A DNA stretch of 51,678 nt. Origin: Anaerolineae bacterium (GTDB lineage Bacteria > Chloroflexota > Anaerolineae > B4-G1 > SLSP01). The notes under the pieces were generated by a model. It did no database searches and was not told the DNA's origin. It saw only the letters and a list, made by a program, of their open reading frames with translations. Where the stretch lies: positions 1 through 51,678 of the forward strand of contig JAFGFI010000269.1 in assembly GCA_016931185.1 (NCBI GenBank), in the 5' to 3' direction. Each line of letters starts with the position of its first letter. Positions within the stretch are counted from its first letter, which is position 1. The position numbers and the translations under genes are program-made. Positions 34,049 through 42,166 of this stretch are shown here, piece after piece.

Positions 34049-35479
34049 TCAATAAACTATCTCATCGGCATAATGATCTTCATGGTGTTTGTACAGGCAG
34101 TCCTCACATACTAACACATCTTGTCCTTCCCGGTTGGAACATTCAATACAAATCCAAGTAGCGATAGTTTTACGACCTGCTTCTTTACAGCTTTGACAGT
34201 AACGATAGCGGGGCCGGTTTTGTGCAATAACACGTGGATATTGCACATTATCTTCTGGCACAGTAATTGTTTCCAATGTTAGGATATGCTCTATCCAATC
34301 TCCAAAGTCAAAGACAAATTTAAGTGTATCCCCAGGTGTTAAGTCCAAACTCGCAATCGTTACATCGGCTCCAGAACCCCCGCCCATAGGATCTACGTCC
34401 CCCATTTCAATATCGCGATAACGTTTTGTATTCCCCCGTCGCACACGCTTCCAAAAACCGCCCATATGATCCCAATCGTGCCTAAAAGCATTTACTAAAA
34501 TGTGATTAAAGTCAACTAACGTTTGTCCCCCCTGAATTTCAATCCGCCGCCAGAGACTCTTGTGGTACTTGAGCGCGGCCTTGAAACGGTACACTTGTTG
34601 TTGTGCTTCCTCCGATAAGGGAAGCTCCTCAACTTCCGGCACCATTTCTTCTTCAAAAAAACGCTCCAACAATATGGATTCCAATGGAGAGCGCCAGTCA
34701 CTATAGCGAATCATCCACCCATCACTGCGCATACGTGGGTCTTTTGCTAGGATTTGCATCCAATGATCGCCTGGATATCCATACGGATCTGACATCTGGG
34801 CTAAGGCCGTGGGGACTGCCTTGCCAGTAAGAATATCCTCCTCCCTTTGTGATTCCAACAGATCAAATACGTGATCGGCAAATTCCTGATTTCTCGCAGC
34901 AATTTCTGCTTGCCGTCGCTGCCGTGCTTTGGCTGGCTCATGTTCGAGTCGTATATGTCCGCGTTCCCAATTCTCAGTGGTAACCAGCAGATAATCTCCA
35001 CGCTTTACTTTATGCTGTTTGAACCAAGTTGATAATTCGAATCCCTCTCTTTTGATTTCTGTAGAACCTAAGGGTGTTTCTACCGTTTCTTTGAAGGATT
35101 TGAGACGAGTGGGCAAAGTATTCCCCCGTTCATCTAAAAGTTTGACTTCTGAAAGAGGAAACTCACGGGGTAAGTAAAGTTCAAATGCCGGATATGTTAA
35201 TAGTAAACCCTGACTTACTTCTTTGCGGCTTAAGGGTACGGCAAATCGTATTCCCCTCATTAAACAACGCATGGGTATAAGCGTGTCGGAATCCAACTCC
35301 GCAATTTTGTGGTACCATCCATATCTCATTCTATCACGGATAGAGGCCGTCGGATTTTTAGCATGTGAAGGCCGGATCTCCAATACTTTCTGATAGAATT
35401 CTTGCATAGAAATTGGACCATCCAGTGTATCCAACACTTGAGCAATCGCACCATCCAGTGTTACCTGATCATTTACCAT
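34049..35479 (-). CDS. pRiA4b ORF-3-like domain protein with C-terminal Cys/His cluster
   Basis: Protein of 476 aa. The N-terminal 70 residues (TLDGAIAQVLDTLDGPISMQ) look like a helix-turn-helix or winged-helix module. Residues about 300-400 match the plasmid pRiA4b ORF-3-like fold: LVNAFRHDWDHMGGF and DLTPGDTLKFVFDFGDWIEHIL. Residues about 425-470 carry CQSC, CIEC and CEDC pairs and an HH, a treble-clef or ribbon-like zinc site. pRiA4b-like proteins have no agreed function but are often found in accessory DNA. AGGAGGCATT precedes the ATG. Downstream is the GntR gene after a 178-base gap. Confidence 0.7.
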   Translation of the reverse strand: MVNDQVTLDGAIAQVLDTLDGPISMQEFYQKVLEIRPSHAKNPTASIRDRMRYGWYHKIAELDSDTLIPMRCLMRGIRFAVPLSRKEVSQGLLLTYPAFELYLPREFPLSEVKLLDERGNTLPTRLKSFKETVETPLGSTEIKREGFELSTWFKQHKVKRGDYLLVTTENWERGHIRLEHEPAKARQRRQAEIAARNQEFADHVFDLLESQREEDILTGKAVPTALAQMSDPYGYPGDHWMQILAKDPRMRSDGWMIRYSDWRSPLESILLERFFEEEMVPEVEELPLSEEAQQQVYRFKAALKYHKSLWRRIEIQGGQTLVDFNHILVNAFRHDWDHMGGFWKRVRRGNTKRYRDIEMGDVDPMGGGSGADVTIASLDLTPGDTLKFVFDFGDWIEHILTLETITVPEDNVQYPRVIAQNRPRYRYCQSCKEAGRKTIATWICIECSNREGQDVLVCEDCLYKHHEDHYADEIVY

Positions 35480-35566
35480 AATGCCTCCTGTATTATTGAT
35501 ACAATGCCTTCACCAGTTATTTTATTTATAGTCTATCACTAGCCACTGTTGCGTCAATGTGTAGAG

Positions 35567-35670
35567 GTGTTTTTTCGTTGGCGGGCGTAGCCCGCCAACG
35601 AAAAAACACACCCAACCCCTCTTTTCTGTCTGGAGCAGGTGACAGAAAACGGTAATCGCTCACAAAACAA
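35567..35670. repeat. Composite two-hairpin repeat element, copy 2
   Basis: A perfect 20-bp stem (35567-35586 with 35590-35609, loop GTA) and a second hairpin TTTCTGT/ACAGAAA (35623-35629 with 35642-35648) enclosing CTGGAGCAGGTG. Sequence and spacing repeat those of 2154-2255 with few changes, including the unpaired tail TAATCGCTCA. Confidence 0.88.
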
Positions 35671-35674
35671 AAAG

Positions 35675-35881
35675 TTATCCACAGGTCCAAATGCCTTACG
35701 AGCGAGCTATAGGGAGATCTGATAAATCCCCACCAATATGGTAAAAATACCTATGAGATAACAAGTTGCTTTCGAAAAAAGTCTGAAATATATTAAAATT
35801 CCCCACAAATATATCAAAAATTCAATGTCCAGAGAACTGGCTCTCTAGACCTGTGGATTACTATATGGAAACTGTGGAAAA
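35675..35881. other. DnaA-box-like cluster in the divergent gap; possible origin
   Basis: The 507-base gap between divergent genes holds TTATCCACA (35675-35683, exact consensus), TGTGGATTA (35852-35860, reverse orientation, one mismatch) and TGTGGAAAA (35873-35881, reverse, fits TTWTNCACA), plus a weaker TTCCCCACA (35799-35807). AT-rich stretches (GAAATATATTAAAATT, AAATATATCAAAAATTC) lie between them. Genes point away from this gap for 18 kb to the left and 13 kb to the right. No dnaA, dnaN or gyr gene is in view, so a chromosomal origin is only a possibility. Confidence 0.35.
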
Positions 35882-35986
35882 TTTGTAACTCAAATGTAAC
35901 ATTCTCACCGACCTACAACCGTCCCGTGTGTTGCATCTTTGCCTAATTATTCTAAACTTAAGCTATAACATAAGGAGGTAAACTAA

Positions 35987-38176
35987 ATGAACAAACGTTT
36001 TAGTCTAACACTTATCATTGGGAGCATATTACTTAGCCTCGCGGCAGGATATAAACTCCCCTTAGTCGTTGCTGCAGGTGACTGGTATGCTGAATATTAC
36101 AGTAATCCCGATCTGGCCGGTGGAACGGTATATACTGACTATGAATCCAAAGTGGATTTCAGATGGGGAAGTGGCAGCCCTGACGAAGCTGTACCGGTGG
36201 ATAACTTCTCCGCCCGCTACACACGCGATTTGTGGTTCGATGGTGGCAACTATCGCTTCGCTTACAATGCGGACGACGGTATCCGCCTTTGGGTTGGCGA
36301 TCAACTCGTTGTGGATGATTGGCAAGATGGGCAAGAGGAATGGAAGGCCGTAGATCGCTATATCTCGCAGGGTACACACAAGGTTCGCGTCGAATACTAT
36401 GAGCGTGGCGGTGATGCTATTCTTCAGATCTATTGGGAGCGCGTCAGTAGCACGGCAAGTTGGCGTGCGGATTATTATGATAATCTGCACTTTTCAGATG
36501 GCCCTACATTGACGCGCAACGATAGCGCCATTGACTTCGATTGGGGGTACGGTAGTCCAGATCCTGCTGTCCCGGCGGATAATTTCACGGTTCGCTGGAC
36601 TCGCACCCTCGGCCTAGAGGCAGGCACATATCGTTTCTACACCAGTGTGGATGATGGCATAGTTATCTCGGTGGACTACCAGACCGTTGTGGATGCCTGG
36701 TACAAACAGAAGCTTCCTAATACACACAGCGGCGATATTACGCTAAGTGCGGGTGAACATACTATTAGAGTAGAGTATTTCGAGGAAGGGGGGGAAGCCT
36801 CAGCCCATGTCTGGTGGAACAAACTAGAGACTGTTAGTGGGTGGGAGGGTCGCTATTTTGATAACCGTGATTTAAACGGTGGGCCGGCCCTGGTTCGCGA
36901 CGATGCTCACATCAATTTCGACTGGGGCGAGGGCGCACCGACTGAATGGATGCCCGCCGATAATTTCTCGATATCTTGGACACAAAATTTCAATCTCAAG
37001 CCCGGTCTTTATCGTTTCAATGCGCGGGCCGACGATGGTGTGCGTTTGTGGATTGATGATGTCACACTTCATATGAATTATTGGGAACCTCAAGATAATG
37101 TCTGGCGCTACCAGGATTGGCACTATCTTGAGGGATCTCATACCCTTCGTGTCGAGTATTTTGAGAAAAATGGGAATGCGCGCATCCAATTCTGGTGGGA
37201 TTATGCTGCTACGGTCGAAGCCGCGCGCGCGATGGCTCCTTCTCCCACGTATGGCTTTGCTACAGCAACACAACCTGCTACGCAGTCCACATCCCAATCG
37301 GTATCAGATTCCTCCCCATCAGTTCCAACGACAGTAGTTCCATCACAATCCTCCCCCTCACTCCCTGGACCGTGGCAGGCTGAATATTTCGCCGGTGATG
37401 ATATGAGTCAATCTCCCACATTGGCGCGTACCGATGCCGTTATTGATTTCAACTGGGGCTGGAAATCTCCATCCTTAGAATTACCGGTGGATAACTTCGC
37501 GGCACGTTGGACGGGAACCTTCACCTTTGAAGATGGCCGCTATCGTTTCACAACATTCACCGACGATGGTGTGCGTCTCTATGTGGATGACCAACAAATC
37601 ATTGATAGTTGGCGCACTATGCGCGGTACACGCTATGGTTATGCTAATCTTACTGCGGGAGAGCATACGGTGCGCGTTGAATATTTCGAACGCTCACAGG
37701 CTGCCCAGGCGCGTATTAACTGGCAGCGTATCGGGGCAACACAGACTGGTGTACCCACAGCCGTCGCTACTATTTCTCCGGCTTCCAATCAGGGGATGTC
37801 AGGCCCATGGACCGTCCACTACTACGATAACGCAAATCTGAAAGGGGAACCGGTCCTTACCTTGACAAATGAAGATGTACCCCTGGATTATAACTGGGGC
37901 CTTAATGCGCCTGACCCTAAACTCCCGCGCGATAATTTCTCCGCATCCTGGCAACAAACGATATCGACTTTGAGTGCAGGTCGATATACCTTTACCACAA
38001 CGTCTGATGATGGCGTGCGACTTTATGTCAATGATAAGCTCGTTATAGATAGCTGGTGGCCGATGCGTGGCACACGACGCGCCACCGTAGAGTTGCCCGG
38101 TGGTTCTACGACTGTGCGTTTAGAATATTTCGAACACAGCGGAGCTGCAAATGTGCGGCTCATGCTGTCCAGGTGA
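35987..38176 (+). CDS. Secreted protein with five PA14 domains
   Basis: Protein of 729 aa. A signal peptide spans residues about 1-30 (LPLVVAAGDW). Five PA14 modules begin near residues 33, 159, 285, 462 and 607; each opens with an aromatic pair such as W(Y/R)A(E/D)YY, contains D(F/Y)xWG, then PxDNFS, a DDG(I/V)RL strand and a final VRVEYFE. Between modules three and four lies a Ser/Thr/Pro-rich linker of about 50 residues, likely extended and perhaps glycosylated. PA14 modules bind carbohydrates, so a cell-surface or extracellular glycan-binding role is plausible. There is no enzyme domain and no (Y/F)xLP tail. TAAGGAGGTAAACTAA precedes the ATG. The gene starts the rightward block. Confidence 0.9.
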   Translation: MNKRFSLTLIIGSILLSLAAGYKLPLVVAAGDWYAEYYSNPDLAGGTVYTDYESKVDFRWGSGSPDEAVPVDNFSARYTRDLWFDGGNYRFAYNADDGIRLWVGDQLVVDDWQDGQEEWKAVDRYISQGTHKVRVEYYERGGDAILQIYWERVSSTASWRADYYDNLHFSDGPTLTRNDSAIDFDWGYGSPDPAVPADNFTVRWTRTLGLEAGTYRFYTSVDDGIVISVDYQTVVDAWYKQKLPNTHSGDITLSAGEHTIRVEYFEEGGEASAHVWWNKLETVSGWEGRYFDNRDLNGGPALVRDDAHINFDWGEGAPTEWMPADNFSISWTQNFNLKPGLYRFNARADDGVRLWIDDVTLHMNYWEPQDNVWRYQDWHYLEGSHTLRVEYFEKNGNARIQFWWDYAATVEAARAMAPSPTYGFATATQPATQSTSQSVSDSSPSVPTTVVPSQSSPSLPGPWQAEYFAGDDMSQSPTLARTDAVIDFNWGWKSPSLELPVDNFAARWTGTFTFEDGRYRFTTFTDDGVRLYVDDQQIIDSWRTMRGTRYGYANLTAGEHTVRVEYFERSQAAQARINWQRIGATQTGVPTAVATISPASNQGMSGPWTVHYYDNANLKGEPVLTLTNEDVPLDYNWGLNAPDPKLPRDNFSASWQQTISTLSAGRYTFTTTSDDGVRLYVNDKLVIDSWWPMRGTRRATVELPGGSTTVRLEYFEHSGAANVRLMLSR

Positions 38177-38248
38177 CGATTTGAGTTACAATATGTATCT
38201 TATGCGCTAACCCATCATGTGGAACAAGGTAACTTGTCACTTGTGGTA

Positions 38249-38254
38249 TATAAT
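38249..38254 (+). promoter_or_regulatory. Candidate -10 box for the 86-aa gene
   Basis: TATAAT lies 55 bases before the ATG at 38310 and is preceded by TGG, but no good -35 box is found at the usual distance. Weak evidence. Confidence 0.25.
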
Positions 38255-38309
38255 GAATACTTGTTAAATTTTAATTAGGTAAATTTTTAAGATCAGGAGG
38301 TCAATTATT

Positions 38310-38570
38310 ATGCCTATCATTCGTAAAGAAGAAAGTAATGTTCAAAAACCCCAATTTACTGTTGGGGTCAATATCATATTGACCGGCAGCAAAAAGCTCA
38401 ATGCCGAGCAGCAGGAAGCGCTGATGACAGTAAATAAGGTGCGTGTGCTTATTGTAGATGCCGATGACCCGGAGAATATTCTCGTGGATGAGGAGGCACT
38501 CGCCCGTGAGTTCAGTACCGGTTCCGTAGGTTACGGATTAAATATTCGCAGCGCGACATTTAGAAAATAA
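38310..38570 (+). CDS. Small hypothetical protein
   Basis: Protein of 86 aa, not recognised. It begins MPIIRKEES and has one compact alpha/beta-like core: GVNIILTGSKKLNAEQQEAL, then VRVLIVDADDPENILVDEEAL. No Cys, no signal peptide and no membrane segment. The start is well supported by TCAGGAGGTCAATT. It stands alone between the PA14 protein and the acyl-CoA synthetase operon; after it a small hairpin GCAAGGTT/AACCTTGC (38648-38667) lacks a T run. A cytosolic protein of unknown role. Confidence 0.6.
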   Translation: MPIIRKEESNVQKPQFTVGVNIILTGSKKLNAEQQEALMTVNKVRVLIVDADDPENILVDEEALAREFSTGSVGYGLNIRSATFRK

Positions 38571-38751
38571 ACAGGTAGAACGACAAGATGGTTCAAGTTA
38601 CCTTTGCACTTTATGCCCAATCAAGCGTAAAAGTGTAAGGGGAAAAAGCAAGGTTTCTGAACCTTGCCTGGAACAACAAATAAAATTGAAGTGGCTTGAC
38701 GCCGGGTAGATGGCGTGATAAGTTACGCTGCTTCAAAAACAAGGAGGTTTC

Positions 38752-40314
38752 ATGGCTAGATTACATGAATACCAGGGCAAAGCTTTGCTTAAACAATTTA
38801 AAGTTGCAGTGCCTCAAGGCCATATCGCTAGAACACCGGAAGAAGCATACGCGGTTGCTGCCGAGATCGGCAAGCCGGTGATGGTGAAGGCTCAGGCATG
38901 GATTACGGGGCGCGCGAGCGTGGGGGGCATCCGCAAAGCTGCTACACCTGACGAGGCGGCCATCGCTGCGCGTGATATCCTCGGCTTGAAGGTTAAGGGC
39001 TTCACCGTGGAATACGTGTTGGTGGAGGAGCAAATCGCTATTGCCCGTGAATTTTATGCCAGTGTGATTGTAGACGACCGCGCGCAGACCCCGTTGGTGA
39101 TGTTTTCTAGTGTCGGAGGTACAGGCATCGAAGCAATCGCCGCCGAGAACCCCAATGCTGTTGCCAGCACGCATGTGGATGTCGAATTTGGTTTGCAAGA
39201 TTATCAAGCGCGCAATTTGGTACGCAAGACGGGTATAGACGGGCGGTTGCAGCGTGATCTGGGTGGAGTATTGGTGCAGCTTTATGAAGTTGCCTGCGCT
39301 TGCGAAGCCCGCGCTGCTGAAATCAACCCGTTGGTTCTCACCACCGATGGCCAACTTGTCGCCGCCGACTGTCGTATTACTGTGGATGATTATGCTGTTT
39401 TCCGGCATAAAGACCTCGGTATTGCCATTGCCCGCGAGTATAATCGCCCCCCCACAGCATTGGAGAAGATCGCTTATGATGTGGAAGCGGGTGATTACCG
39501 GGGGACGTTCTACTTTATCCAGATGGCAGAGGACTTCGAGAAGGGACAGGGATATGTCGGTTTCCATGGTGCGGGCGGCGGCGGTTCAATGATGAGTATG
39601 GATGCGGTACTGCGGCAGGGGTATAAAGTCGCTACATTTGTCGATACCAGTGGCAATCCTCCTGCCAGCAAAGTCTATCGTGCTGCCAAGATCATCCTTG
39701 CCGTTGGTCCCATTGACGGTTACTTCGGCTCCGGCTCCGGTGTTGCCAGTCAGGAGCAATTCTATTCTGCGCGCGGATTGTTCAAGGCTTTTTTGGAAGC
39801 GCAGATAGATGTGCCTATCGTTATCCGCTTGGGTGGCAATGCAGAGGACAAAGCCGTCGAAATTCTAGAAAGTCTTAACGGTCGTATCCCTGCAAAGGTG
39901 GAGGGATACAAAAAAGACGATTCACCGGATTTTTGCGCGGCGCGGCTGGATGCGCTGATTAAGGAGGCGAGAAGTGGCGTATCAACGAATGACGAATTAC
40001 GAATGGTGAGTAGCGAACCACGAGCCACGCCTCCTTCCACTCATCCAAACATTTATGCTTTTGAGACTGTTACCCATGGTACAGTGACATTTGATCACGG
40101 AATTTGCGCCACGTGCGAGAGCAAAATCTGTATTGAAGCGTGCGGGATGAAGATTCTCTCGCTTAATGACGCCGGCTGTCCTGTTCTCAACATTACACCG
40201 GCAGAAGCGAAGAAGGGTCGCTGTTCGGAGTGTCTCGGCTGCGAAGTGGATTGTTTGCTTTATGGGGCAGGCGGGGGGCACGTGGGCTTGCCGATTCCAG
40301 GGCTGGATAAATAG
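38752..40314 (+). CDS. SucC-like ATP-grasp acyl-CoA synthetase beta subunit fused to Fe-S domain
   Basis: Protein of 520 aa. Residues about 1-405 match succinyl-CoA synthetase beta: LHEYQGKALL, the ATP-grasp fold with VMVKAQAW and EINPLVLTTDGQLVAAD, and the CoA-ligase half with GAGGGGSMMSMD and VIRLGGN. Residues about 440-520 are a ferredoxin-like domain with two Cys clusters (CATCESKICIEAC and CSECLGCEVDC). The junction (SGVSTNDELRMVSSEPRATPP) is encoded by a heptamer DNA repeat. ADP-forming synthetases join CoA to an organic acid; citrate, succinate or malate are all possible. AAGGAGGTTTC precedes the ATG, and the SucD-like gene follows after 10 bases. Confidence 0.85.
   Translation: MARLHEYQGKALLKQFKVAVPQGHIARTPEEAYAVAAEIGKPVMVKAQAWITGRASVGGIRKAATPDEAAIAARDILGLKVKGFTVEYVLVEEQIAIAREFYASVIVDDRAQTPLVMFSSVGGTGIEAIAAENPNAVASTHVDVEFGLQDYQARNLVRKTGIDGRLQRDLGGVLVQLYEVACACEARAAEINPLVLTTDGQLVAADCRITVDDYAVFRHKDLGIAIAREYNRPPTALEKIAYDVEAGDYRGTFYFIQMAEDFEKGQGYVGFHGAGGGGSMMSMDAVLRQGYKVATFVDTSGNPPASKVYRAAKIILAVGPIDGYFGSGSGVASQEQFYSARGLFKAFLEAQIDVPIVIRLGGNAEDKAVEILESLNGRIPAKVEGYKKDDSPDFCAARLDALIKEARSGVSTNDELRMVSSEPRATPPSTHPNIYAFETVTHGTVTFDHGICATCESKICIEACGMKILSLNDAGCPVLNITPAEAKKGRCSECLGCEVDCLLYGAGGGHVGLPIPGLDK
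39985..40026. repeat. Heptamer repeat inside coding sequence (fusion linker)
   Basis: ACGAATG, ACGAATT, ACGAATG, GTGAGTA, GCGAACC and ACGAGCC follow in seven-base register. The ACGAATT words are those of the non-coding repeats at 16270 and 33023. Here they encode the linker between the SucC-like and Fe-S parts of one protein. Confidence 0.8.
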
Positions 40315-40324
40315 GTGAAACACT

Positions 40325-41224
40325 ATGTCAATTCTTATTGATCAAACCAAACGCGTATTGGTACAAGGCATTACGGGCCGCGAGGGAATGGCGCGGACGA
40401 AGTTGATGGTCAATTACGGTACACAGGTCGTGGCCGGGGTGACGCCGGGCAAAGGCGGCGATAACGTGGAGGGAATTCCGGTCTTTGATACGGTAGAGGA
40501 AGCGTGGGAGCAAGTCGGGCCGGTCGACATTAGTGTGCTTTTCATCCCCGCGCCATTGGTCAGGAGCGCAGCGCTGGAAGCCATTGACGCGGGTGTTAAA
40601 TTGCTCGTTATCGTGCCAGACCGTGTGCCGATTTATGATGTGCTTGCTATCGCTAAACGCGCCAGGTCTGCCGGGGCACGCTTTATTGGCCCCAACACAT
40701 TGGGAGTACTCAGTCCTGACAAAGCTGTACTCGGCATGATTGGTGGGCGTGCCACTTCGGCGAAATCCTGGTTCTTTCCTGGCCCGGTGGGTGTGACCTC
40801 ACGTAGTGGGGGTATCACCTCTTCGATGGCCTATTACCTGGCCCGCGAGGGCATTGGGGCAACGACACTTGTCCATGTCGGCGGCGATGCCATTGTCGGT
40901 TTTCCTCATCCTGATGTGATGCTCGAATTTGAGCGCGACCCCGATACCAGGGCCGTTGTCATGTTCGGTGAGATTGGCACGAGTCAGGAAGAGCGCGTGG
41001 CCGATCTTATCAAAGCAGGCGCGTTCACCAAGCCTCTCATCGCCTACATTGGTGGCAAAGCAGCAAAGAGTGGTACTCGCTTTTCCCACGCGGGCGCCAT
41101 CGTCGAAGGCGGGCGCGGCACCTATGAGGGCAAAGTTGAGCGACTTCGCGCTGTGGGTGCGACGGTGGTGGAGCAGTTTATGGATTTACCCCTCGCCGCG
41201 AAAGCAGTGTTGGCAAAATTGTAG
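40325..41224 (+). CDS. SucD-like acyl-CoA synthetase alpha subunit
   Basis: Protein of 299 aa, the normal length for succinyl-CoA synthetase alpha. The CoA-binding Rossmann part has VLVQGITGREG, GVTPGKGG and FIPAPLV; the ligase part has GPNTLGVLSP, TSRSGGITSSMAYYL and the phospho-His loop FSHAGAIVEGGRGT with its His present. It forms the alpha chain of the synthetase with the preceding SucC-like protein (10-base gap). The organic acid cannot be fixed by sequence; a downstream citryl-CoA lyase suggests citrate, making the set a citryl-CoA synthetase/lyase route to acetyl-CoA and oxaloacetate. Confidence 0.9.
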   Translation: MSILIDQTKRVLVQGITGREGMARTKLMVNYGTQVVAGVTPGKGGDNVEGIPVFDTVEEAWEQVGPVDISVLFIPAPLVRSAALEAIDAGVKLLVIVPDRVPIYDVLAIAKRARSAGARFIGPNTLGVLSPDKAVLGMIGGRATSAKSWFFPGPVGVTSRSGGITSSMAYYLAREGIGATTLVHVGGDAIVGFPHPDVMLEFERDPDTRAVVMFGEIGTSQEERVADLIKAGAFTKPLIAYIGGKAAKSGTRFSHAGAIVEGGRGTYEGKVERLRAVGATVVEQFMDLPLAAKAVLAKL

Positions 41225-41290
41225 CGGGTAGATGGTAAACGGTAGATAGGGGAAATTTGTAGTCGCAAGCCTTACCTGCTATCTATCTCG
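41225..41290. repeat. Heptamer-type repeat between sucD-like and lyase genes
   Basis: GGTAGAT GGTAAAC GGTAGAT run in seven-base steps after the stop of the SucD-like gene, and a partly inverted tract (GCTATCT ATCTCGT CTGCCTG) follows. Non-coding. Confidence 0.65.
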
Positions 41291-41317
41291 TCTGCCTGGT
41301 CAAATAAGGAGATGGAA

Positions 41318-42097
41318 ATGACAGAATCAACCTGGACTCAACCCATTACGAAAATTGAGCCCAACAAAGTTGTGGTGCGTGGCTACCGGATTGATGAACT
41401 GATGGGGTGCGTGCCGTTTGCACATATAGTCTATTTGGTACTCAAAGGTGAACTGCCCACCGAGGCGCAGGGGCGCGTAATGGATGCACTGCTCGTCGCC
41501 AGTGTGGATCATGGTGCAACACCACCCTCGGTATTGGCGGCGCGAACGGTAGCCTCCGGTGGTGCGCCACTCACGACAGGTATCGCGGCAGGCATTATGA
41601 CCATCAACCAGCATCATGGCGGCGCGATTGAGGGATGTATGCGCGTGCTGTTGGAGGCAGTAGGACGCCAGCGCGAATCTGGCGCGGATGCGGACACGAC
41701 AGCTCACGCACTGGTCACAGATTATCGTGCGCAGAAGCGACGTATCCCCGGTTATGGACATCGCATCCACAGCGCGGACCCGCGCACCGCAAAATTGCTG
41801 ACTATTGCTGGGGAGGAAGGTGTTGCGGGTGATTACGTGGTGATGGCGCAGGCAATTCGGGTTGCATTGAAAGATGTGCTGGGCAAGAATCTGCCACTTA
41901 ACGTAGATGGTGTGATTGCGGCAGTACTCTGCGAGATGGATTTCCCGCCAGAGATGGGTAATGGACTCTTTGCCATTGCTCGCACTGTTGGCCTTACCGC
42001 CCACGTTTTCGATGAAATCGTGAACCAACGCCCAATGCGACAAATTTCACCAACGGCACATGAATATAATGGGCCGGGGGAAAGAAAGTTGATGTGA
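41318..42097 (+). CDS. Citryl-CoA lyase-like (citrate synthase superfamily) protein
   Basis: Protein of 259 aa from the ATG at 41318; an in-frame ATG at 41312 sits inside the AAGGAG ribosome site. It is a short member of the citrate synthase fold, as are citryl-CoA lyases, keeping the catalytic core: the His in VDHGATPPS, GYGHRIH and LNVDGVIAAVL, with EIVNQRPMRQI near the end. No N-terminal dimer arm is present, so it is a lyase more likely than a synthase. With the synthetase pair upstream it would split citryl-CoA to acetyl-CoA and oxaloacetate; other hydroxyacyl-CoA substrates are possible. Its stop codon lies in a repeat of the GTGAAACGT type. Confidence 0.82.
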   Translation: MTESTWTQPITKIEPNKVVVRGYRIDELMGCVPFAHIVYLVLKGELPTEAQGRVMDALLVASVDHGATPPSVLAARTVASGGAPLTTGIAAGIMTINQHHGGAIEGCMRVLLEAVGRQRESGADADTTAHALVTDYRAQKRRIPGYGHRIHSADPRTAKLLTIAGEEGVAGDYVVMAQAIRVALKDVLGKNLPLNVDGVIAAVLCEMDFPPEMGNGLFAIARTVGLTAHVFDEIVNQRPMRQISPTAHEYNGPGERKLM

Positions 42098-42155
42098 AAC
42101 GTACAATGTAATGTGTGATGCGTAATCATTCACGTATTATATTTCACGTTTGACT
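42094..42155. repeat. Repeat of the GTGAAACGT family over a stop codon
   Basis: GTGAAACGT (42094-42102) includes the stop TGA of the lyase gene; ATGTGTGATGCGTAAT and inverted words CATTCACGTA and TTTCACGTTT follow. Same word set as 9403 and 30964. Confidence 0.7.
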
Positions 42156-42166
42156 TGGAGGAGATC

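Noticed and set aside
38648..38667. Hairpin GCAAGGTT/AACCTTGC as a terminator
   Set aside because: No T run follows, and the stem is short.
38761..39567. 268-codon antisense frame opposite the SucC-like gene
   Set aside because: No recognisable motifs; the plus strand encodes a well-conserved enzyme.
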